NCBI GenBank assembly: GCA_020086605.1
Contig: JACBWW010000004.1
Span: 24,853,387 to 24,917,386 of the forward strand
Direction of reading: 5' to 3'
Length of the DNA: 64,000 nucleotides
Source: Lanius collurio
Taxonomy: Eukaryota > Chordata > Aves > Passeriformes > Laniidae
The stretch's first letter is position 1; each line of letters begins with the position of its first letter. The position numbers and the translations under genes were made by a program. Shown piece by piece: positions 12,642-26,633 of the stretch. The notes beneath the pieces are model-generated. The model was not told the DNA's origin and searched no databases. It worked only from the letters and a program-made list of their open reading frames with translations.

Positions 12642-15600
12642 TTCTCCTCACCATTTATTACCATATCTCAAATATTGCAAGTGGTTTGTGATGTATTATT
12701 TACTCCACCAAAATTCTTATCACTTGTTACATAGAAAGAAATGGTCTTCAAATGCAGAAAGCTGGTGCATTTATCCATCCACTGTTCCAAACGAACTAAG
12801 GCGTGTGGTCAGTCATGTGCTTTACACAAATCACCAGAGATACAGGAATGTTTTGAATAGCCATCTATGGTTACATCATTAACTATAATTTACTGCAATG
12901 ACTGATGAATTTCATCTCATGGAAGTGCATTAAGAGTGTGTTCTACATGTACATTAACACTCCCCATCATAAAGTAAGCCATTTAACTTTTCACAGGGTG
13001 ACTTTTATGATGCTGTTACAGAAGCAACTAATTGTAGTTATAGCATTTATTTTTTAAAAGGTCAATCTTTTTTATTGTAGTTTATAACATTTAAATGGCA
13101 GCTCATGAGTGTGAATGTGCACATATGTGAATGCAGGGAACATGTGTGTTCAATACTGAACCTGTCCAACAAGTTCTGTAGAAAACACAGACTAAAAAGT
13201 TATTTGCATATTAAGCTACAATGAGTAAACAAGAAATCTAAATTGTAAATGAGTTCTGGAGACAAATCAATGCTAATGAACAACAATTACTTCAGTCACT
13301 GTGTGAATTAAAATAACATCATTAATAAAGCTCAGGTGCTCTGCTGGCAAGCATGTCTTCAGTCCCTGGCAGATCATGTAAGATCTAAATTAGGAGAAGT
13401 AGCAAGCACAAAGGAAGTAAGTTTAAAATTATTTTGTTTTGAAGCTCCACTCCAAACAAAAGCGTCAGGAAAGCCTAATAAACTCAGAAAATCCCATCCA
13501 GTCATTTTAATGACTGCCTTGAATGAACGCCTGATAAAACTTTAGACTTGCGCTAGATAATGACAGGAGATCTTACAAACCTAAAAGATGACTCAGAACA
13601 GCCTCTTTTGTTCCCTTTCTTGCATATGAAACAGTCAGTGAAAAACCAAAATCTTTCCTTAAGAAAAAAGGGGCTTTTCTTTGAGCTAAAAATAAGTCTA
13701 AATATCCTGTTCTTTACCTAAAGCCTCAAAAGCAGCTGCAGGCAGTAACCATGTAGGGAGAAACTACAGAGGGCACTGTTGTATCAGTTTTTAACAGTTA
13801 TAATGGTGATATGGCCCAAGAACAGAAGATTGTCAGGAAAATAAATAACTGACTAAAGAAAGAATCCGGAGTTGGGGGAGCATGCAAATGCACTAAACCT
13901 AAAACAATAATAAGGTAAAAACATTGAAGCTGTATTTCTGAAGGAAAATGGACTGAAAGAAAAGTTCATGTAACAGACTGTCAGGCTGATAGGAATACTG
14001 CAGCGCACACATTTGGCATTTTCCTTTGTAGTGCTTTCTGTGGTAAAGGTAACTAATCATAGTGCTGCCTTATCCTTTGCAAACAGCCACCTATTACTGG
14101 AATCCCACTCATAATCAATATGAAAATGAGTGATGAGTGTTATGCAATTCTTCCACAGGCAGAATTTATCAACAGAAAGAATATCTTCACACTATTCAGT
14201 CCTTTCATAGTGTAAAAGGCCAGTTCCGTTTTATTCCTTTTCATGACACTTACAAATCAATCATTTCTATTTTGAAATCAGGAACATTGGTATAATTTAA
14301 ACCAAATTAAATCCCACCCTTTCCAGAAGAACTACCTTTAAATACAACGATCAAAACCAGCAAGTGTCCAGCTGATGTAACATTGAAATTGCTGTATGTT
14401 TGACATTCATATGAAAAGGGAAAGTTTGCTAAATAAGTCAGCATAAATACCTTATTAAATCTATGCAAAATTATTTTTACACAACAATGGGCTTCAGAAA
14501 TACAAATATTTATGAAAACAAATTTGATAAATGTTTTACTGTTAGTTTATATGAAAGTTTGCCTGCTTTGATCTTATTTATTAGAAAGAACCCCAATTAC
14601 ATTTTTCAAGCACTAACATGTTTTCAAATGTGTTTTAGCACTTCCTAATGAGAATTACAAACAATATAAAACATCCAGCTACCTAAGTACAGAATAATTA
14701 ATGGTTTTCATATTTTTCATTTTTATATTTTAAAAGCATTATTAAGATGCCAACTAAGAAACAGAAGTACTGAAATAAGATATGGATAGTATCAATCATT
14801 TATGAAACTTATAGAGAAGGAAGGTGTTACTTTTTTTCCACATTGCAGTAGCCAAACCCCCAAGCAGCACATTTTGCAATACTACAGCAAAAAAACCCAG
14901 GACTTTTATGAACACTGACACAAACTCACATTTAAAGAGTACTACATGGAAGGTAATTTGAAATTACATTAGGCAATGATTCCATAATAAACCAAAGAAT
15001 AAATGTTAACAGTAAAGATGCTCAAGCAAATGAAACATACCAGAAAATTGTCTAAAGCTATGTGAAAGAATGAACAAAACAAACAAAATCAAAACCACAG
15101 ACGGTGCCTGTGGATACTCACTCACATCCACATCCATAAGAACTGTGATGGTAACTGTGAAAGAATTGTGTCTCTAAGCATGAAAAGACAGATGTACTAC
15201 ATGAAAAGAAACTGCCACAGAAAATGAAAATCTATTTTTTTTTAGAAATTGTAAAACCAGACAACACAAATATATTGACTAAGCAAGACCCCAGTTCCCT
15301 GTCAGACACTGAAACCTAGAATTCCCAAGTGATTTAAGAAATTGTTTAAAGAAACCTATTAATAGAAGATAAATTAAAACAAAAACTAATGTTCCTGTCA
15401 GAAATGGGTTTCATTCCCGTTTTGCCTCTTCTGCCTTCCAAACAGCCCCTGTACGTGCAATGCTAAGTGGAAAAATTTTGCTAAATTTTAAATTCATATA
15501 TATTATATTTAGCCTAATTCTGTTCCTAAACCAGAATTATTTTAAAATTGCTTAACATTCTACCAGTCTAGTAATCTCTTCATTAGCATTGTATCTAGCA

Positions 15601-18600
15601 GTCTAGTCTAAAACAAAGTTTCCAGCTGTTGATAAAAATTTCACTAGGATTACTTTTATACACCTTTTTAAGTGTTTATGATTGCAGGCAGTTTGCATAC
15701 ATGTAAAAAAACCTGTCTGTTCGATACAAAGTATTGATAAAGAAATGCATAAATGTGTATTAACCTACCTAATATACTCAATGACACTAGGCTAAAACAG
15801 GTGAAGTTCTCAAGCTATAAAACATGTTTGTTCTATGTAAAACTTAACTGCGTTTGAAGGCAGAAACTTGCAGTGCCTTCCTAGAGACATTCATTTGGAT
15901 CCAAATGGAGCTGCTTCGGAGACTGTTGCATCTATGCACATCACTTAAATACAATTCAAATGATGAAAAAAGTTTTGATAATGTTCACAAAATTGACTTA
16001 AACATCTTAATTCATTTTTCCATTTAACTACAACAATGAATGCCAAAATGTTATTAGATAGCTCTCTAAATATTCAAGATATTTAATGAGATATTTAAGG
16101 TTCCTTTCTGCCTATGCAACAGAACACATTAAAACCAATTTTACTATCGTAATTTATTCAAAGCTTGATTATGAGCAATAGCTACAAGAAGAAATACAGC
16201 ATTGTTGATTCATATACAAGCATTTCACTTAACTGCATTGGATAATAGCTGTGCTCCTAAAGGAGTATAAAAGCAAAGTGATTAGAAGTCATTACTGTTA
16301 ATTAGCATTCACTTTATAGGGATGAACATTTTCTGTGCTGAACAAATGGAAAGCTTTTATCTGAAAGTCTATCAAACCTGGTCAAGGTAAAATAAATAAA
16401 ACGTCAGTGACAAGTAAGTTGAATTCAAAACAACAATAACAGAAAAGGCAAAACAAAATCTAAGGATGTATCATCATCCAATTAGTGAGATTCAGTTTTT
16501 AAACAGGAAAAGGTCTGAAGGGAATGAGTAAAACTGGAAACTCATACTTCACATTCTGCAATCTCACTGATAAAAGGAGGAAATGTGTGTTTATCAAACT
16601 TGCTGCGAGTGCACGGTTCATTTGGCGTCCTGTAAACAATGCCTGGCTGCCCATTCCCAAACGCATGTGAGAATCTTGCAACCCAGAACATCATATTCAG
16701 CAGGCAAGGTCACACTAGAGATGCCCTGGAAATGGGAAATTAGGAAAACCTGGCAATCAGAGGTTTCAAGCTGACCAGAACAAGCCCTCAGGGTTGCTTA
16801 CCATCTTTCACCACCAGCCTGACTGTCTCTGCTTATTCAATATTAACACAGGACAGGGAGTGAGTGAAAACAGGGAGAAATACAGTGACTTTTTTATTTA
16901 CATAAAGCCCAACATTTCTCACAGTAAGAAACTACCTCAAAGATATTGCTGAAGATCCCCTTCTGAAAAGAAAAAGAAAGAACAAAAACCAAATGAAAAA
17001 ACACCCTGACCCTGCCTGAACAGTTCAGATGGAATACACAGAACTCTGGGCATCCTGTTGATTAAAAAATCTCCTTGTTCCCATCTCATTTTGAAATTAA
17101 TACAAACTCCCACCCCCAACAACTCAACAAACCCTATGTTTTGAATGAAACAACACATGCACTTAATTTTACACTGCTTAAAACACTGCCAACAATTATG
17201 CAATTACTTCTTACCCTCTTCCCTTCATTCACATTTTTATTCACTGATAATGACAATGGTCATCCCCTAGGTGAAGGAAGTTATGGAATACTGAACCCAG
17301 AATTAATTAAAAGAAAAGATAACAAGTTGCTTAAAAAATGTAATCATTTAACACGACGAGGGCAAAGGGACAATCCAAATCCTTGCAAATAAAAGTTTAC
17401 TCATTATGAAAGGTGGAGGAACTAAGTATATGAAAAAAACACAGCAAATATTTTCTCTCTCTCAAATAAAAACATTCTTATTTTATCAAGAAGCACTAGT
17501 GTAGGCAACCATTTGACACAATTTCTAAAATTTCCCATTTAACTTCCATGTCTGAAAACAAAAAGAGCTGTACTAGGAGATAAGTTCTCCAAATGTTCAT
17601 CAAATCTACATGATGAGTAAAGGACCCAGTCAATAACTTTGATTGTTTACTCTATCACGGTTTCCCTCAGCTGGGCATTGAAGATTTTTTACTTTTTTTT
17701 TTTCAATCCTTATGGTGTAATTTCACTTGTCATATAAAAATTCTCTATTTCAACTGCTGAATTATATATAAAGGTAATCTATTAGTATATCAAGGGCATG
17801 GTATTCTTGATTTGCAATAATCACAATGTAGGCAGAAAAATTAGGGAGGAGTGATTATTTTGGAAATTCAGCATAAAGAAAAATATCTCTTGCTATAATT
17901 TAATCTTTCTCCAAAATGTTGGGAATTACAACTCTGAGAAATTAATCTATATATCTACAGATAATTCCAATCATAATAGGGAAAATACCAGATTTTCTTC
18001 AATGAAAACATGTCAAATTACTAGAACAGAACTCTTTTGCACACTTCTGAACTCTCTGAATCCCATAAGTGAGAGGGGGAAGCTACCTACTTTGTCTGAA
18101 CTCATAAACTACAAAAGTAATTTGGTGAAGAGCATGGTGAGCACCTCAGATTACCGATTTTTCAAGTCCATCAGAATTCTAAACCTAATAATTGTCTGGC
18201 TTATTTAAGACTCCTAAGAAATTCTGCAAACCTTATTTGTATGAGTCAAGAGTACACTACTAGTCTTTATCATGTACATGCTACAACTGAAGCCACATAC
18301 ACCAGACATCTAAAAACCAAGTGATTATTCCTATATACTTTACAGTTTCTTTTACATGCATCTTGTAACAGCAGACAATGAAGCAATGTGATAGAATACT
18401 ACATTACATTTATTCATGTACTGTTCTTGGTAGGAACACCTAAACCTTTGTCTGTATAAAAGTCACAGTAAAAGTGGAAAGTCAGCAAACACATCGAACC
18501 TGAGAACTCTCTTCACCCATTGGCCACAGCAGCTGAATTCTGGAGAAGGGTGAAAGACTGTTCCCTTAGCATGGAAGACTATTAGCAATATCAAGCAACC

Positions 18601-20519
18601 AAAAGCTTTATGTTCCATGAGGGAATTAATCCCTATCTGAAGGCCACAGAATAACATTATATTTAATCCATTCATCTCAAACACTGAAGAACTGTTTTCT
18701 GAAGGAATCTCAGAGTGTTTCACTGAATACCAATAGGACCTGAGTTACTTCCATTCCACCTGAACTCACACAGCTCAAGTACTTTGTCTGAGATAAAATA
18801 ACTTATGTAACATTTAAAATGGCATTGTTATTGCAATTTTAACTCTCAGACAGGAATACTTTCTGTCTTCAGTAAACATCAGACTGGGACCATTTAAAAA
18901 AATCATTATCCGGTTTTTAAAAAGTAATTATTTTTAAAAGTAATTGCTGTAAAAAGTAGTTATTAAATACAGGAACCACACTGTATTATTAAGCTCTTAA
19001 TTTCTGTAACTAAAAAAAATGTTATTTATTCTTAGTGACTGACTGTTATAACATCCCTGTTACGCAATAATATTTTAGAAAATAAATCATCTTTCTCTCC
19101 CTTCCACATTACTGATAAAATAAAACAGTGCCACAAGCAAAGGCTATTATTCAAATGTTTCATACAACCAATATATCCAACATTAGTATTTATTTTTCAG
19201 CCGATGATCAATGGATGATTTCATAATATTTCTTCAGTCCTGGGAGCCAATGTATAAATTTATTTCAAGTGAACTCCATTTTTTGGAAAGCTTACCGGTT
19301 CTAAATCCATGAAAGGCACAACAAAAAGGACTCTGACAGAAATGACACGTTGAAACTGAAATCCACTAAAAATCCATTTGCATGATTTACAGTAAGCATG
19401 GGGAAATATCAGAAAACTACACAAAGAATCAATTTTTTACATACTAATTTTTAAAAAAATCAAGTAATTAAACATGTCATTGAAAAAATGGAAAAAATAA
19501 AAACTAGAAGAAAAATATTTTTACCTAGTTCAAGAATTCTGCAAGTTACTTCAGCAGTGGAAACTTACCAATCAAAGGCAAAGACGTATGGAGTAGATAA
19601 GATAAGGTAAGAAATTTGAAAGAGGACAGAATTGTCTACTGAAAATCAAGTATCTTACATTGGTCTGTTTAGTCTGGAAGTTGCTACAACCATTGCGCTG
19701 AACAAAAGTTTAGCCATAGTTCCATGAGGTACAGAAAACAATCCAACATTCAACCCATCTAATACCATTTCTGTATGTGCTTGCATAAAACATCACTGTA
19801 TTATTTGAACAAGATTGTAATTACATTGAAAAGGGGAGAAAACAGTTAAATATTGCCTAAATTGAGATGTCGTAGCAAAGTTTCACAAAAATGCCTCATG
19901 CACCAGTCTTTCCTGCCGCTAGAGGAAAAGAAATACAGTTTCCCACCACATTTCAAACTCAGCACCATTATAAAAACCCTGAAAGACATTTCAGGTAACT
20001 AAGAAACTCTAGTGCTTACAGGCTTGGCTGGGAAAATCTCCAATATGGACATGAACAAACACGGACAAACAAGGGTATCAGTAATCCCTATTCAGCAACA
20101 TTGAGAGGAGATTAAATTATTCTTTACAGTTCAGGATTTACATGTCTCTTAAAGTAAATATTCTACTATCAGGTGAAGACTGCATAGTAAGATACATTTA
20201 GACATCATACAAGTACTCTGATATGTTTCACAATATATACTGAATACAGATCCAAAAACATGGCATTAGGCAACTAGAAAATAGATATAAATTTCATTTA
20301 TACCTATCAATCACCTGGGTTTGTGACAATAAAATTAATAGGTTTACAGCCACTGACTGTCAGTATCACTCATTGAGTCACATGAACTAGAACAGGACTG
20401 TTGTCCTGGAGTTCCCAGAACTATGAGAGAATATTTCATTTTTTAGAAATCTTGTTCTCAAAATACTGTTTTTAAAAACATTGTATACGTCCAAATTCCT
20501 ACCATTTTTTTTTAAAGTA

Positions 20520-20565
20520 TATATATACTAAAAAAGTATACACTACTATATATACTAAAAAAGTA
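20520..20565 (+). repeat. Two 19-bp direct copies, 27-bp period
   Basis: TATATATACTAAAAAAGTA occurs at 20520-20538 and again, unchanged, at 20547-20565. It is AT-rich local duplication in intron 3. Confidence 0.8.
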
Positions 20566-21587
20566 CTTGCAATTGAAGCATTCTTTGCCAATGGAAAGTA
20601 AGGTACACTGTGGAATTTTGATTTGGACACACCTTTCCTGTAGTCTTGGCCCCAAACCATTTGACAGAAAAAAAGAGTGATATTATTTGACCAGTGTTTT
20701 AAAATTACAATCACTCAAAGATGGTTTTGACAAGGCTTCCACACAATTCATCCCCTCTCTTCAGGAGAAGGCAAATTGACTTCTCTGTTTAAAACTGTTA
20801 ACATCTGGGGAAAAAAAGCTCCTAAAGCAAATTCTTCAGTGATTAAGACTTAAATAGTAAAGCTACTAAACAGCAGTTATTAAAAAATGTGAAAAAGCAA
20901 AGCCAGAAAGCTTTCAAAGTTACTGATAACACACAGAAGAAAAATGTTAGTTCTCTTCTTAAAACTAAAATACCACAGTTGCTGTAGTTTATTTCCCCTC
21001 ATAATTTTGCAATTATTCATCAAAATACACAAAACATTTACTGAAACTTTTGTATCAGAATCTCATAGCTAGGTTTGACTGTAAAGACATTGCTGTACAA
21101 AGTCTAACATAAAGGCAGTACATTGTTAATATTTATGTCTTAGGTTATCATATAGTGGAATTAATATTTCTATACAGGAAAGAAATAGTTATTTAGTCCC
21201 AGACAACATGATAACATCTCTTTCAGCTATAGTTATAATTATCATGTACAAACTTCCAAAGCAGAAGTTGTCAAGATTTAACACTAGCATTAATTTATGT
21301 CAGGGATCCATTCCTCCAAAGACAGCAAGAATCATAAAGGAAGTATCATCTTAATTGCCAGTAATTTGCCCATTTTTAATTAAATTGATCAGTAATTTAT
21401 TACCTTACCCAGCAGCAGAAAGCTGTTAGTATGCAGCTTTAAGAGACAGTAGATATCAGTCCTTCTAATTTCTAATACTTTCAGGGTTCAAAAATAATTT
21501 AAAACTGCTGTATCATATTTCTTCCAATTCCTGTATTGCAGGATATGCACATTCCATTTAAAACCTCTGTGAAGCACTCTAGAGCAT

Positions 21588-21846
21588 AATCATAGAATCA
21601 TTTAGGTTGCAAAAGACCCTTGAAATCATCAAGTCCCACCATTAACCTAACACTGCCAAGTCTACCACTAAACCCTAGGCACCCAATCTACACAACTTTT
21701 AAATACCTCCAGAGACAGTCTATATACTCAACCATTATAAATACTCAACCATTTACCTGAGCAGCCTGTTCTAATGCTTGATAAACCCTTCAGCAAAGAA
21801 ATGTTTTCTAATATCCAACTTAAACCTCCTCAGCACAACTTGAAGC
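21588..21846 (-). mobile_element. CR1 LINE 3' fragment, minus orientation
   Basis: On the plus strand it opens with the typical reversed CR1 3' end (ATAGAATCATTTAGGTTGCA, then AAGACCCTTGAAATCATCAAG). It goes on through the CCTAACACTGCCAAG, TTTAAATACCTCCAGAGA and GAGCAGCCTGTTCTAATGCTT motifs of bird CR1. It is truncated at its 5' side near AACTTGAAGC, the usual CR1 form. A 13-base piece (ATACTCAACCATT) is duplicated inside it at 21724 and 21741. It is a dead, non-coding copy in DPH6 intron 3, in the same orientation as the gene. Confidence 0.9.
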
Positions 21847-23100
21847 TGTACCACCTACATGCACTGTTCTGTAGTCTCATATTCCAACACAGGTGTATAA
21901 CCTTGATTATTTTAGAAAAACAAGATTTTCTTGCCAAAAATGTTTAGAAGATGCTATATTTGACTCCAAAATGGTTCAGGAAGCACTCTGCATTCAAACC
22001 ACATTCTTAGGTCTTATCTGCAACTTGATTTTTTTTTTTTTTAACTGAATACAAAATAGAGACTGAAGTATTTAGGTTCATGAATATCAATTCTCATTTT
22101 AATGAAGGAATGCAAGCTAGAAAATGCTCAACACCTAACTTGGAAGACTACAAACACCTTTACCTGAAGTTTCAGAAAGTAGCCTATACCAGTTTGATCA
22201 ATAAAATTACATATTTACTTCCTCTAAAATAGCAATTACGATTTTCTGAACATTGTATTGGTTTTATTACTGTGCACTGCAGTAATCAACACAATTAGCT
22301 GGAATGGACATAGCATATCACTCAAACATTGTGAAAAACCTCTAGAGCCAACCAAGAGGTTTCTATTTTTTTCAATGAGATCTGATTTAATATTGGTAGA
22401 AAATTAAGTACTATATGAAAGATTTTGAAAAAGAGCAGAGAATAAATTTTAAGTGATTTAGAAAGTGGGCTCGTCATCTCTCTTTAATTGATTTTATAGC
22501 TAAAAAGGATTGATTGATATATGTCATTGCTACTATGTCATATTTTAGAATATAATCGCAGGGCTACCAGAATCAAAACTATCATTGTAAAACATTTTGT
22601 AATACCTGGCGAATTATCTGGAACACACAAACAAGTACCAGATTCTGGTCTACATATCATAAGTGTACTCAAATAGAGATGTGTAGACATTACTTCCCAT
22701 ATATTGATAAATACATAAAATACAAAAGATCTCTAATTACAGTAATTAAGCGATACATTATTTCAGAAGTAAAATAACCTAAATATTCCATTTATAGATG
22801 ATAGCCACAATAACGTTTTTTGTCATACATGCCAAGTGCCTGTTACAGGTGTTTTTATTAAACAGGAAAAAGGTTTTGGCTTGAAATGAGGATAATAAGT
22901 GTGATTTACATCTGGGAAGAAGAATCTAAGTTATGCTATATATTTACAGTGCAAGAAAGAAGAAAGGAATAGAAATAAAAGTGCTCCATTTCTGTCTTAA
23001 AGCTTTTCTTAAATACCTAAGTGGATCATTTACTTAAATTCCTAAATGAGTTAAGCAATATAATTATCCCCAACTACACAATTATATTCAATCAGCATAC
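21847..23100 (-). other. DPH6: DPH6 intron 3, part next to exon 3
   Basis: AT-rich intron sequence between the CR1 copy and the exon 3 donor. Apart from a T14 run near 22030-22043, I see nothing in it. Confidence 0.6.
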
Positions 23101-23294
23101 CTTAACAAGTTTCATGAGCTGGTAAAGGTCTTCAACCTCATCTTCCTGGCATGCAGTATATACTCTGCCAGTATTTACACTGGTACCTTTTATAAAACCA
23201 CGATAGAGTGGCAAATCCAACGCATCAGCATACAGGTCAATGGCATGATGTCCTACTGTCTGATACATATAGCTGTCCAATTCATCAGTCTGCC
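23101..23294 (-). CDS. DPH6: DPH6 coding exon 3
   Basis: This 194-nt exon completes glycine 40 and encodes residues 41-104. It includes the family signature DELDSYMYQTVGHHAIDLYA (residues 43-62), which is close to identical in vertebrate DPH6. After that come LPLYRGFIKGTS and a stretch ending EDEVEDLYQLMKLVK. The acceptor is TTAATTGTGGCAG. A second AG five bases further in would put a TGA in frame, so 23294 is the only workable start. The donor is AAG|GTATGC (GT at 23100-23099), leaving phase 0. Residue 104 is well short of the usual length of about 265 residues. The expected following residues (the ISVGAILSDYQR region, then the C-terminal part of the ATP-grasping domain) were not found on the minus strand below 23100, so the gene is partial in this window. 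Confidence 0.96.
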
Positions 23295-25421
23295 CTGCCA
23301 CAATTAAGAAACAACCATATTAGGTACATTGTTTCAACAATGAGAGACAATCACAATACTACAAAGCACTGAGAAAATCTAAATGTTAATATTTTTCAGT
23401 TCACAAACAGATGTTTGGTGACAACACCACTATAAACATGGAAAGAAAAAAAATAGATTCCTCCACCCAACAGACGTATGGAGAGGAAGACATCTGTCAC
23501 AAACATGCTGCCTATTTGCAAATTGTGGTGTTTTTTCTTCTTCCTGCTTCATCCCAAAAATCTCATATTGGTCCAATTCTGCTCCTATTTGTATAGTAAT
23601 TTTAATAGGAACACAGGTCAGAGGCACAAACACAGATGTATTTCAACATACTCAGAGCAAGAAATTTGTAATGCACTGCAACACTGAGAATAAGCAATAG
23701 GTTGTCAAAATTTAGAAAATCTTTACTGCTAAAATTGTTATCATGGTCATCATGAAAGGAGACTATCTCTGCTTAGGTGGAATAAAAGTAGATTGTAATA
23801 TTTTGACGTTGTTTAATAAACAAAAAGCTATTTCCTTAACCAGGAGAAAAAAATTAACCGAATTTTCTTACAAGCAGTTTGTAGCTAACAGATAAAGAAA
23901 AAACAGCTAAAATGCAAACATCTCAAACTATACAACAAACCACTTACTTATAATTCTTTTTAGGTATTATTTCAAACAGATTGAGAAAGTAACACATCGT
24001 TACTGGGGAAATTTCCACTTTATTACAAGCTAACACAGTTCTATTTTAATGCTAATTTGTAACACTGGTTTTTCTCTGAATTTACATACAGACACCACGA
24101 ACTTCTGCTGTATACCTATGTAGCACATCTTGCAAAGAAAAAGGTCTGTAACAGTGATCAAGATAACTAATTTGAGATGTAATAATTAGATCATATTACC
24201 TTTGATGCCACACGATAGATATGGTTCTGCACAAAACTCAAATCCAAACCCTAACTACAACTAACCTACCTAGACCAGAAGAGTTGATTTAAAAGAAAAT
24301 TCAGTGATTTCAACATACATGAACACGACAGGATCTTTAACTGATATTCTGCTTAGAATACATAGTTTCTTTATTAATTGAGACTCTCCAGGCAACAGTG
24401 GTACAGGATAAAATAAAAAGAATGGCATAGAATCCACTATAGCCTGAAGCACCTCAATTAACTTTCTATAAAATTTCCAACTACACACTTAAAGAGAGCA
24501 TTTTATGATTTTAATCACAATATTCTACATTTCTGATGTGGATAAATTAGTTTGAAGACAACATATTTCAACAAGATTAGAGACTATTATGTCCTAGCTA
24601 CCCAGAAAAGAAATTGTTCCTATACTGTCCTAGCTTTTGCCAGTTCTGTCCATGACTCATTTGTGATGGCAGCTCCCTTTTTCCTTCCCTTTCTGTGTAC
24701 CCTCCTACTATACAGTTACCAAATATCATACTTAATTACTTAACATATGTTGAACAGTGAACCTAGTTTAACATTAACGTTCTCCCCTACCAACTGGAAA
24801 CAACTCACTTGCTTTTCAAGTCTCACTTCCATTTGTGCTTTATTCCAGTATACAAGTACTTAGTTCACGCTCTCACCTCACCACTGACTACCTGAGTTTC
24901 TCCCATCTTTTTTCAGAGCAGTTCACAGATGCTAGATTAGAATAATGGAGAAAGGCACACAAAGATAAAAATGGATGAGCAGCAGCACAATGGCACATTT
25001 TTGGCAGCTGGAATGGTTTACAGCACTTAGTTTAGCACCAGTTTAAAGCATTTCTAGAAGTACAGTGCTAGGTTTGGTTGATGACATCATCTATTCCCTT
25101 TTAGCGTTTGTGCTACTGAACTCACACAATCCTGTCGTTTACCACCAAGATATCTGCATTCTCATTTTCAAATTGTGTAAGCCTTTCTTTTACTGATCTT
25201 CTCTTGTAGTGGGCTTTTTTTTTCCGTTTATAGAAAAATACATTTAATACCTTTGCATAGCATTTTCTTTTTTCTACCTCTTTTAAGTTTCTATACTGGC
25301 TTTCAATATGCAAAACTACATAAAAACATATAAAGGAACTTAATTCAGACACAGCTGTGCCTCCATTGTTTCTAATAAATATTTTTTTTTTAATTTCCTT
25401 TAAGAAATGTGGCGTTCATAC
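23295..25421 (-). other. DPH6: DPH6 intron 2
   Basis: A 2,127-bp GT-AG intron between exons 2 and 3 (phase 1). It is AT-rich. I see no recognisable repeat family, RNA gene or extra exon. Overlapping ORFs of 60-70 codons at 23411-23687 are low-complexity and unsupported. A T9 run lies near 25212-25220. Confidence 0.85.
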
Positions 25422-25516
25422 CTGTATTTTCAGCAGGTCTTAAATTGGCTAGAGCAACAATCTGATGCCCAGCAGCTACACACTGCATCATATTATAACA
25501 ACTGTCCTTCCCACCA
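25422..25516 (-). CDS. DPH6: DPH6 coding exon 2 (ATP-pyrophosphatase P-loop)
   Basis: This 95-nt exon carries 1 + 31 codons + 1 nt and joins exon 1 in frame. It completes the serine at residue 8 and continues GGKDSCYNMMQ, so SGGKDS (residues 8-13) is the PP-loop that grips the ATP phosphates in the adenine-nucleotide alpha-hydrolase fold. It then runs through GHQIVALANL to PAENT (residues 35-39), the conserved first beta-alpha unit of DPH6/ATPBD4 proteins. The acceptor has a long pyrimidine tract ending TTCTTACAG just upstream (25517 onward), and the donor is GTATGAACG (GT at 25421-25420). The last G of the exon starts a glycine codon finished by exon 3. No frameshift, stop or lost key residue is visible, so the gene looks functional. 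Confidence 0.95.
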
Positions 25517-25870
25517 CTGTAAGAAAAAGAAAATAAATGGCAATTAAAAGTACAGATAAAAGTTCTAGTCCCTTATAACTTTTGCCTAACTGTTCAAATA
25601 TTAGTATTACTGAAGCTGGTTGTAAAGCTTTGAAATATGAAAACAGCTGCAGAATATTAACAGTAGAAAAAGAATTATTTCACCACACATTTACTATATA
25701 TGAGTAGTGTCTGAATACAGTAACCATAATGCACATACATATTTTTATCTTACTATTAATCTGAGAGGTTACATGAGGAAGGTGCACTGACACTGGAATC
25801 TCCTCAAAGACTGTCAAAAACCTAAAATCTGCTCCAGAAAGTTGCCAGCATCAGTAATCCTTTTAAAATT

Positions 25871-25982
25871 AGGTCATGTAGAGGTGGTGCCTAGGGACAC
25901 ATTTTTGCAGTGGACTGGCAGTGTCAGGTTAATGGCTGGACTCAGTATCTTAAAGGTCTTCTCCAACCTCATTGATCTTATG
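25871..25982 (+). mobile_element. CR1 LINE 3' fragment, plus orientation
   Basis: It carries GAGGTGGTGCCTAGGGACAC, then GGCAGTGTCAGGTTAATGGC, and AGGTCTTCTCCAACCTCATT near the end. These are the last ~110 bases of a bird CR1, with the first part lost. It lies in DPH6 intron 1, antisense to the gene. It is more diverged than the copy at 26634. Confidence 0.85.
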
Positions 25983-26633
25983 TAAGCAATAATATTTCTC
26001 CTTCATGGGATACTTTGCCTAAACTTTCAACATTTTGAACATACTTCTCATTCTCAAAAACTTTAATTATTACAGGCAGTAGTTTCAGTTGACACTGCAT
26101 TGTATGTATAAATTTTTTAATGCATTTGACTGCTAATAAAAATGATTACTGCTAGCAAAAATATATAAAAGCAAACATTAGCATATTCTTGTCTGAGGCC
26201 AAGAGAAGATACTCCAGCACAGAGGATACAATTAATTTGCACATTCATTCAAGATCTACTGGAACCTTTTCCACTATCAACGGGAAAAAATCCCATTCTC
26301 GTGATGTAACTGAAAAAGTATTTCTGTGGATTTTAATCAATAGAAAAAAGAAATATTGCACCTACAATAAAACTAAGAATTCTCTAGAAAACACACTGCT
26401 TAAAAGATCCATGTTCAGACTCATGGCCTTCAAAGTACAACTACAGGTGGAGATTCTGTGCAGCTTTAAATGCCAAGGCACAAAAACCAGGTCAGGAACT
26501 GCAAGAGAGTTGCAACCGACACAAGCTCTGTAGAACTGCATTTTTCTTTAAAATCCCTGAGACGTGCACAGAATAGATAGTACAAGCAGTCCTTGCTACA
26601 ATAGATCGTTGTGTTCCTTGTGATCACACCGTC

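Larger units (their letters stand above)
1..21587 (-). other. DPH6: DPH6 intron 3, distal part; no exon recognised
   Basis: AT-rich, low-coding DNA lying downstream of exon 3 on the gene's strand, read as intron 3. I looked on the minus strand for the remaining conserved DPH6 segments (the AILSDYQR region, the LAYLWQR region and the GEGGEYET region) and did not find them, though a short divergent exon could be missed. ORFs of up to about 120 codons on both strands are rich in F, L, K and S and show no domain. Simple sequence includes T16 at 330-345, a CA/TA-rich stretch at about 790-870, T13 near 6296-6308 and a purine-rich stretch at about 5750-6060. Palindromes at 9753-9794, 11854-11872 and 12622-12641 are listed separately. 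Confidence 0.6.
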
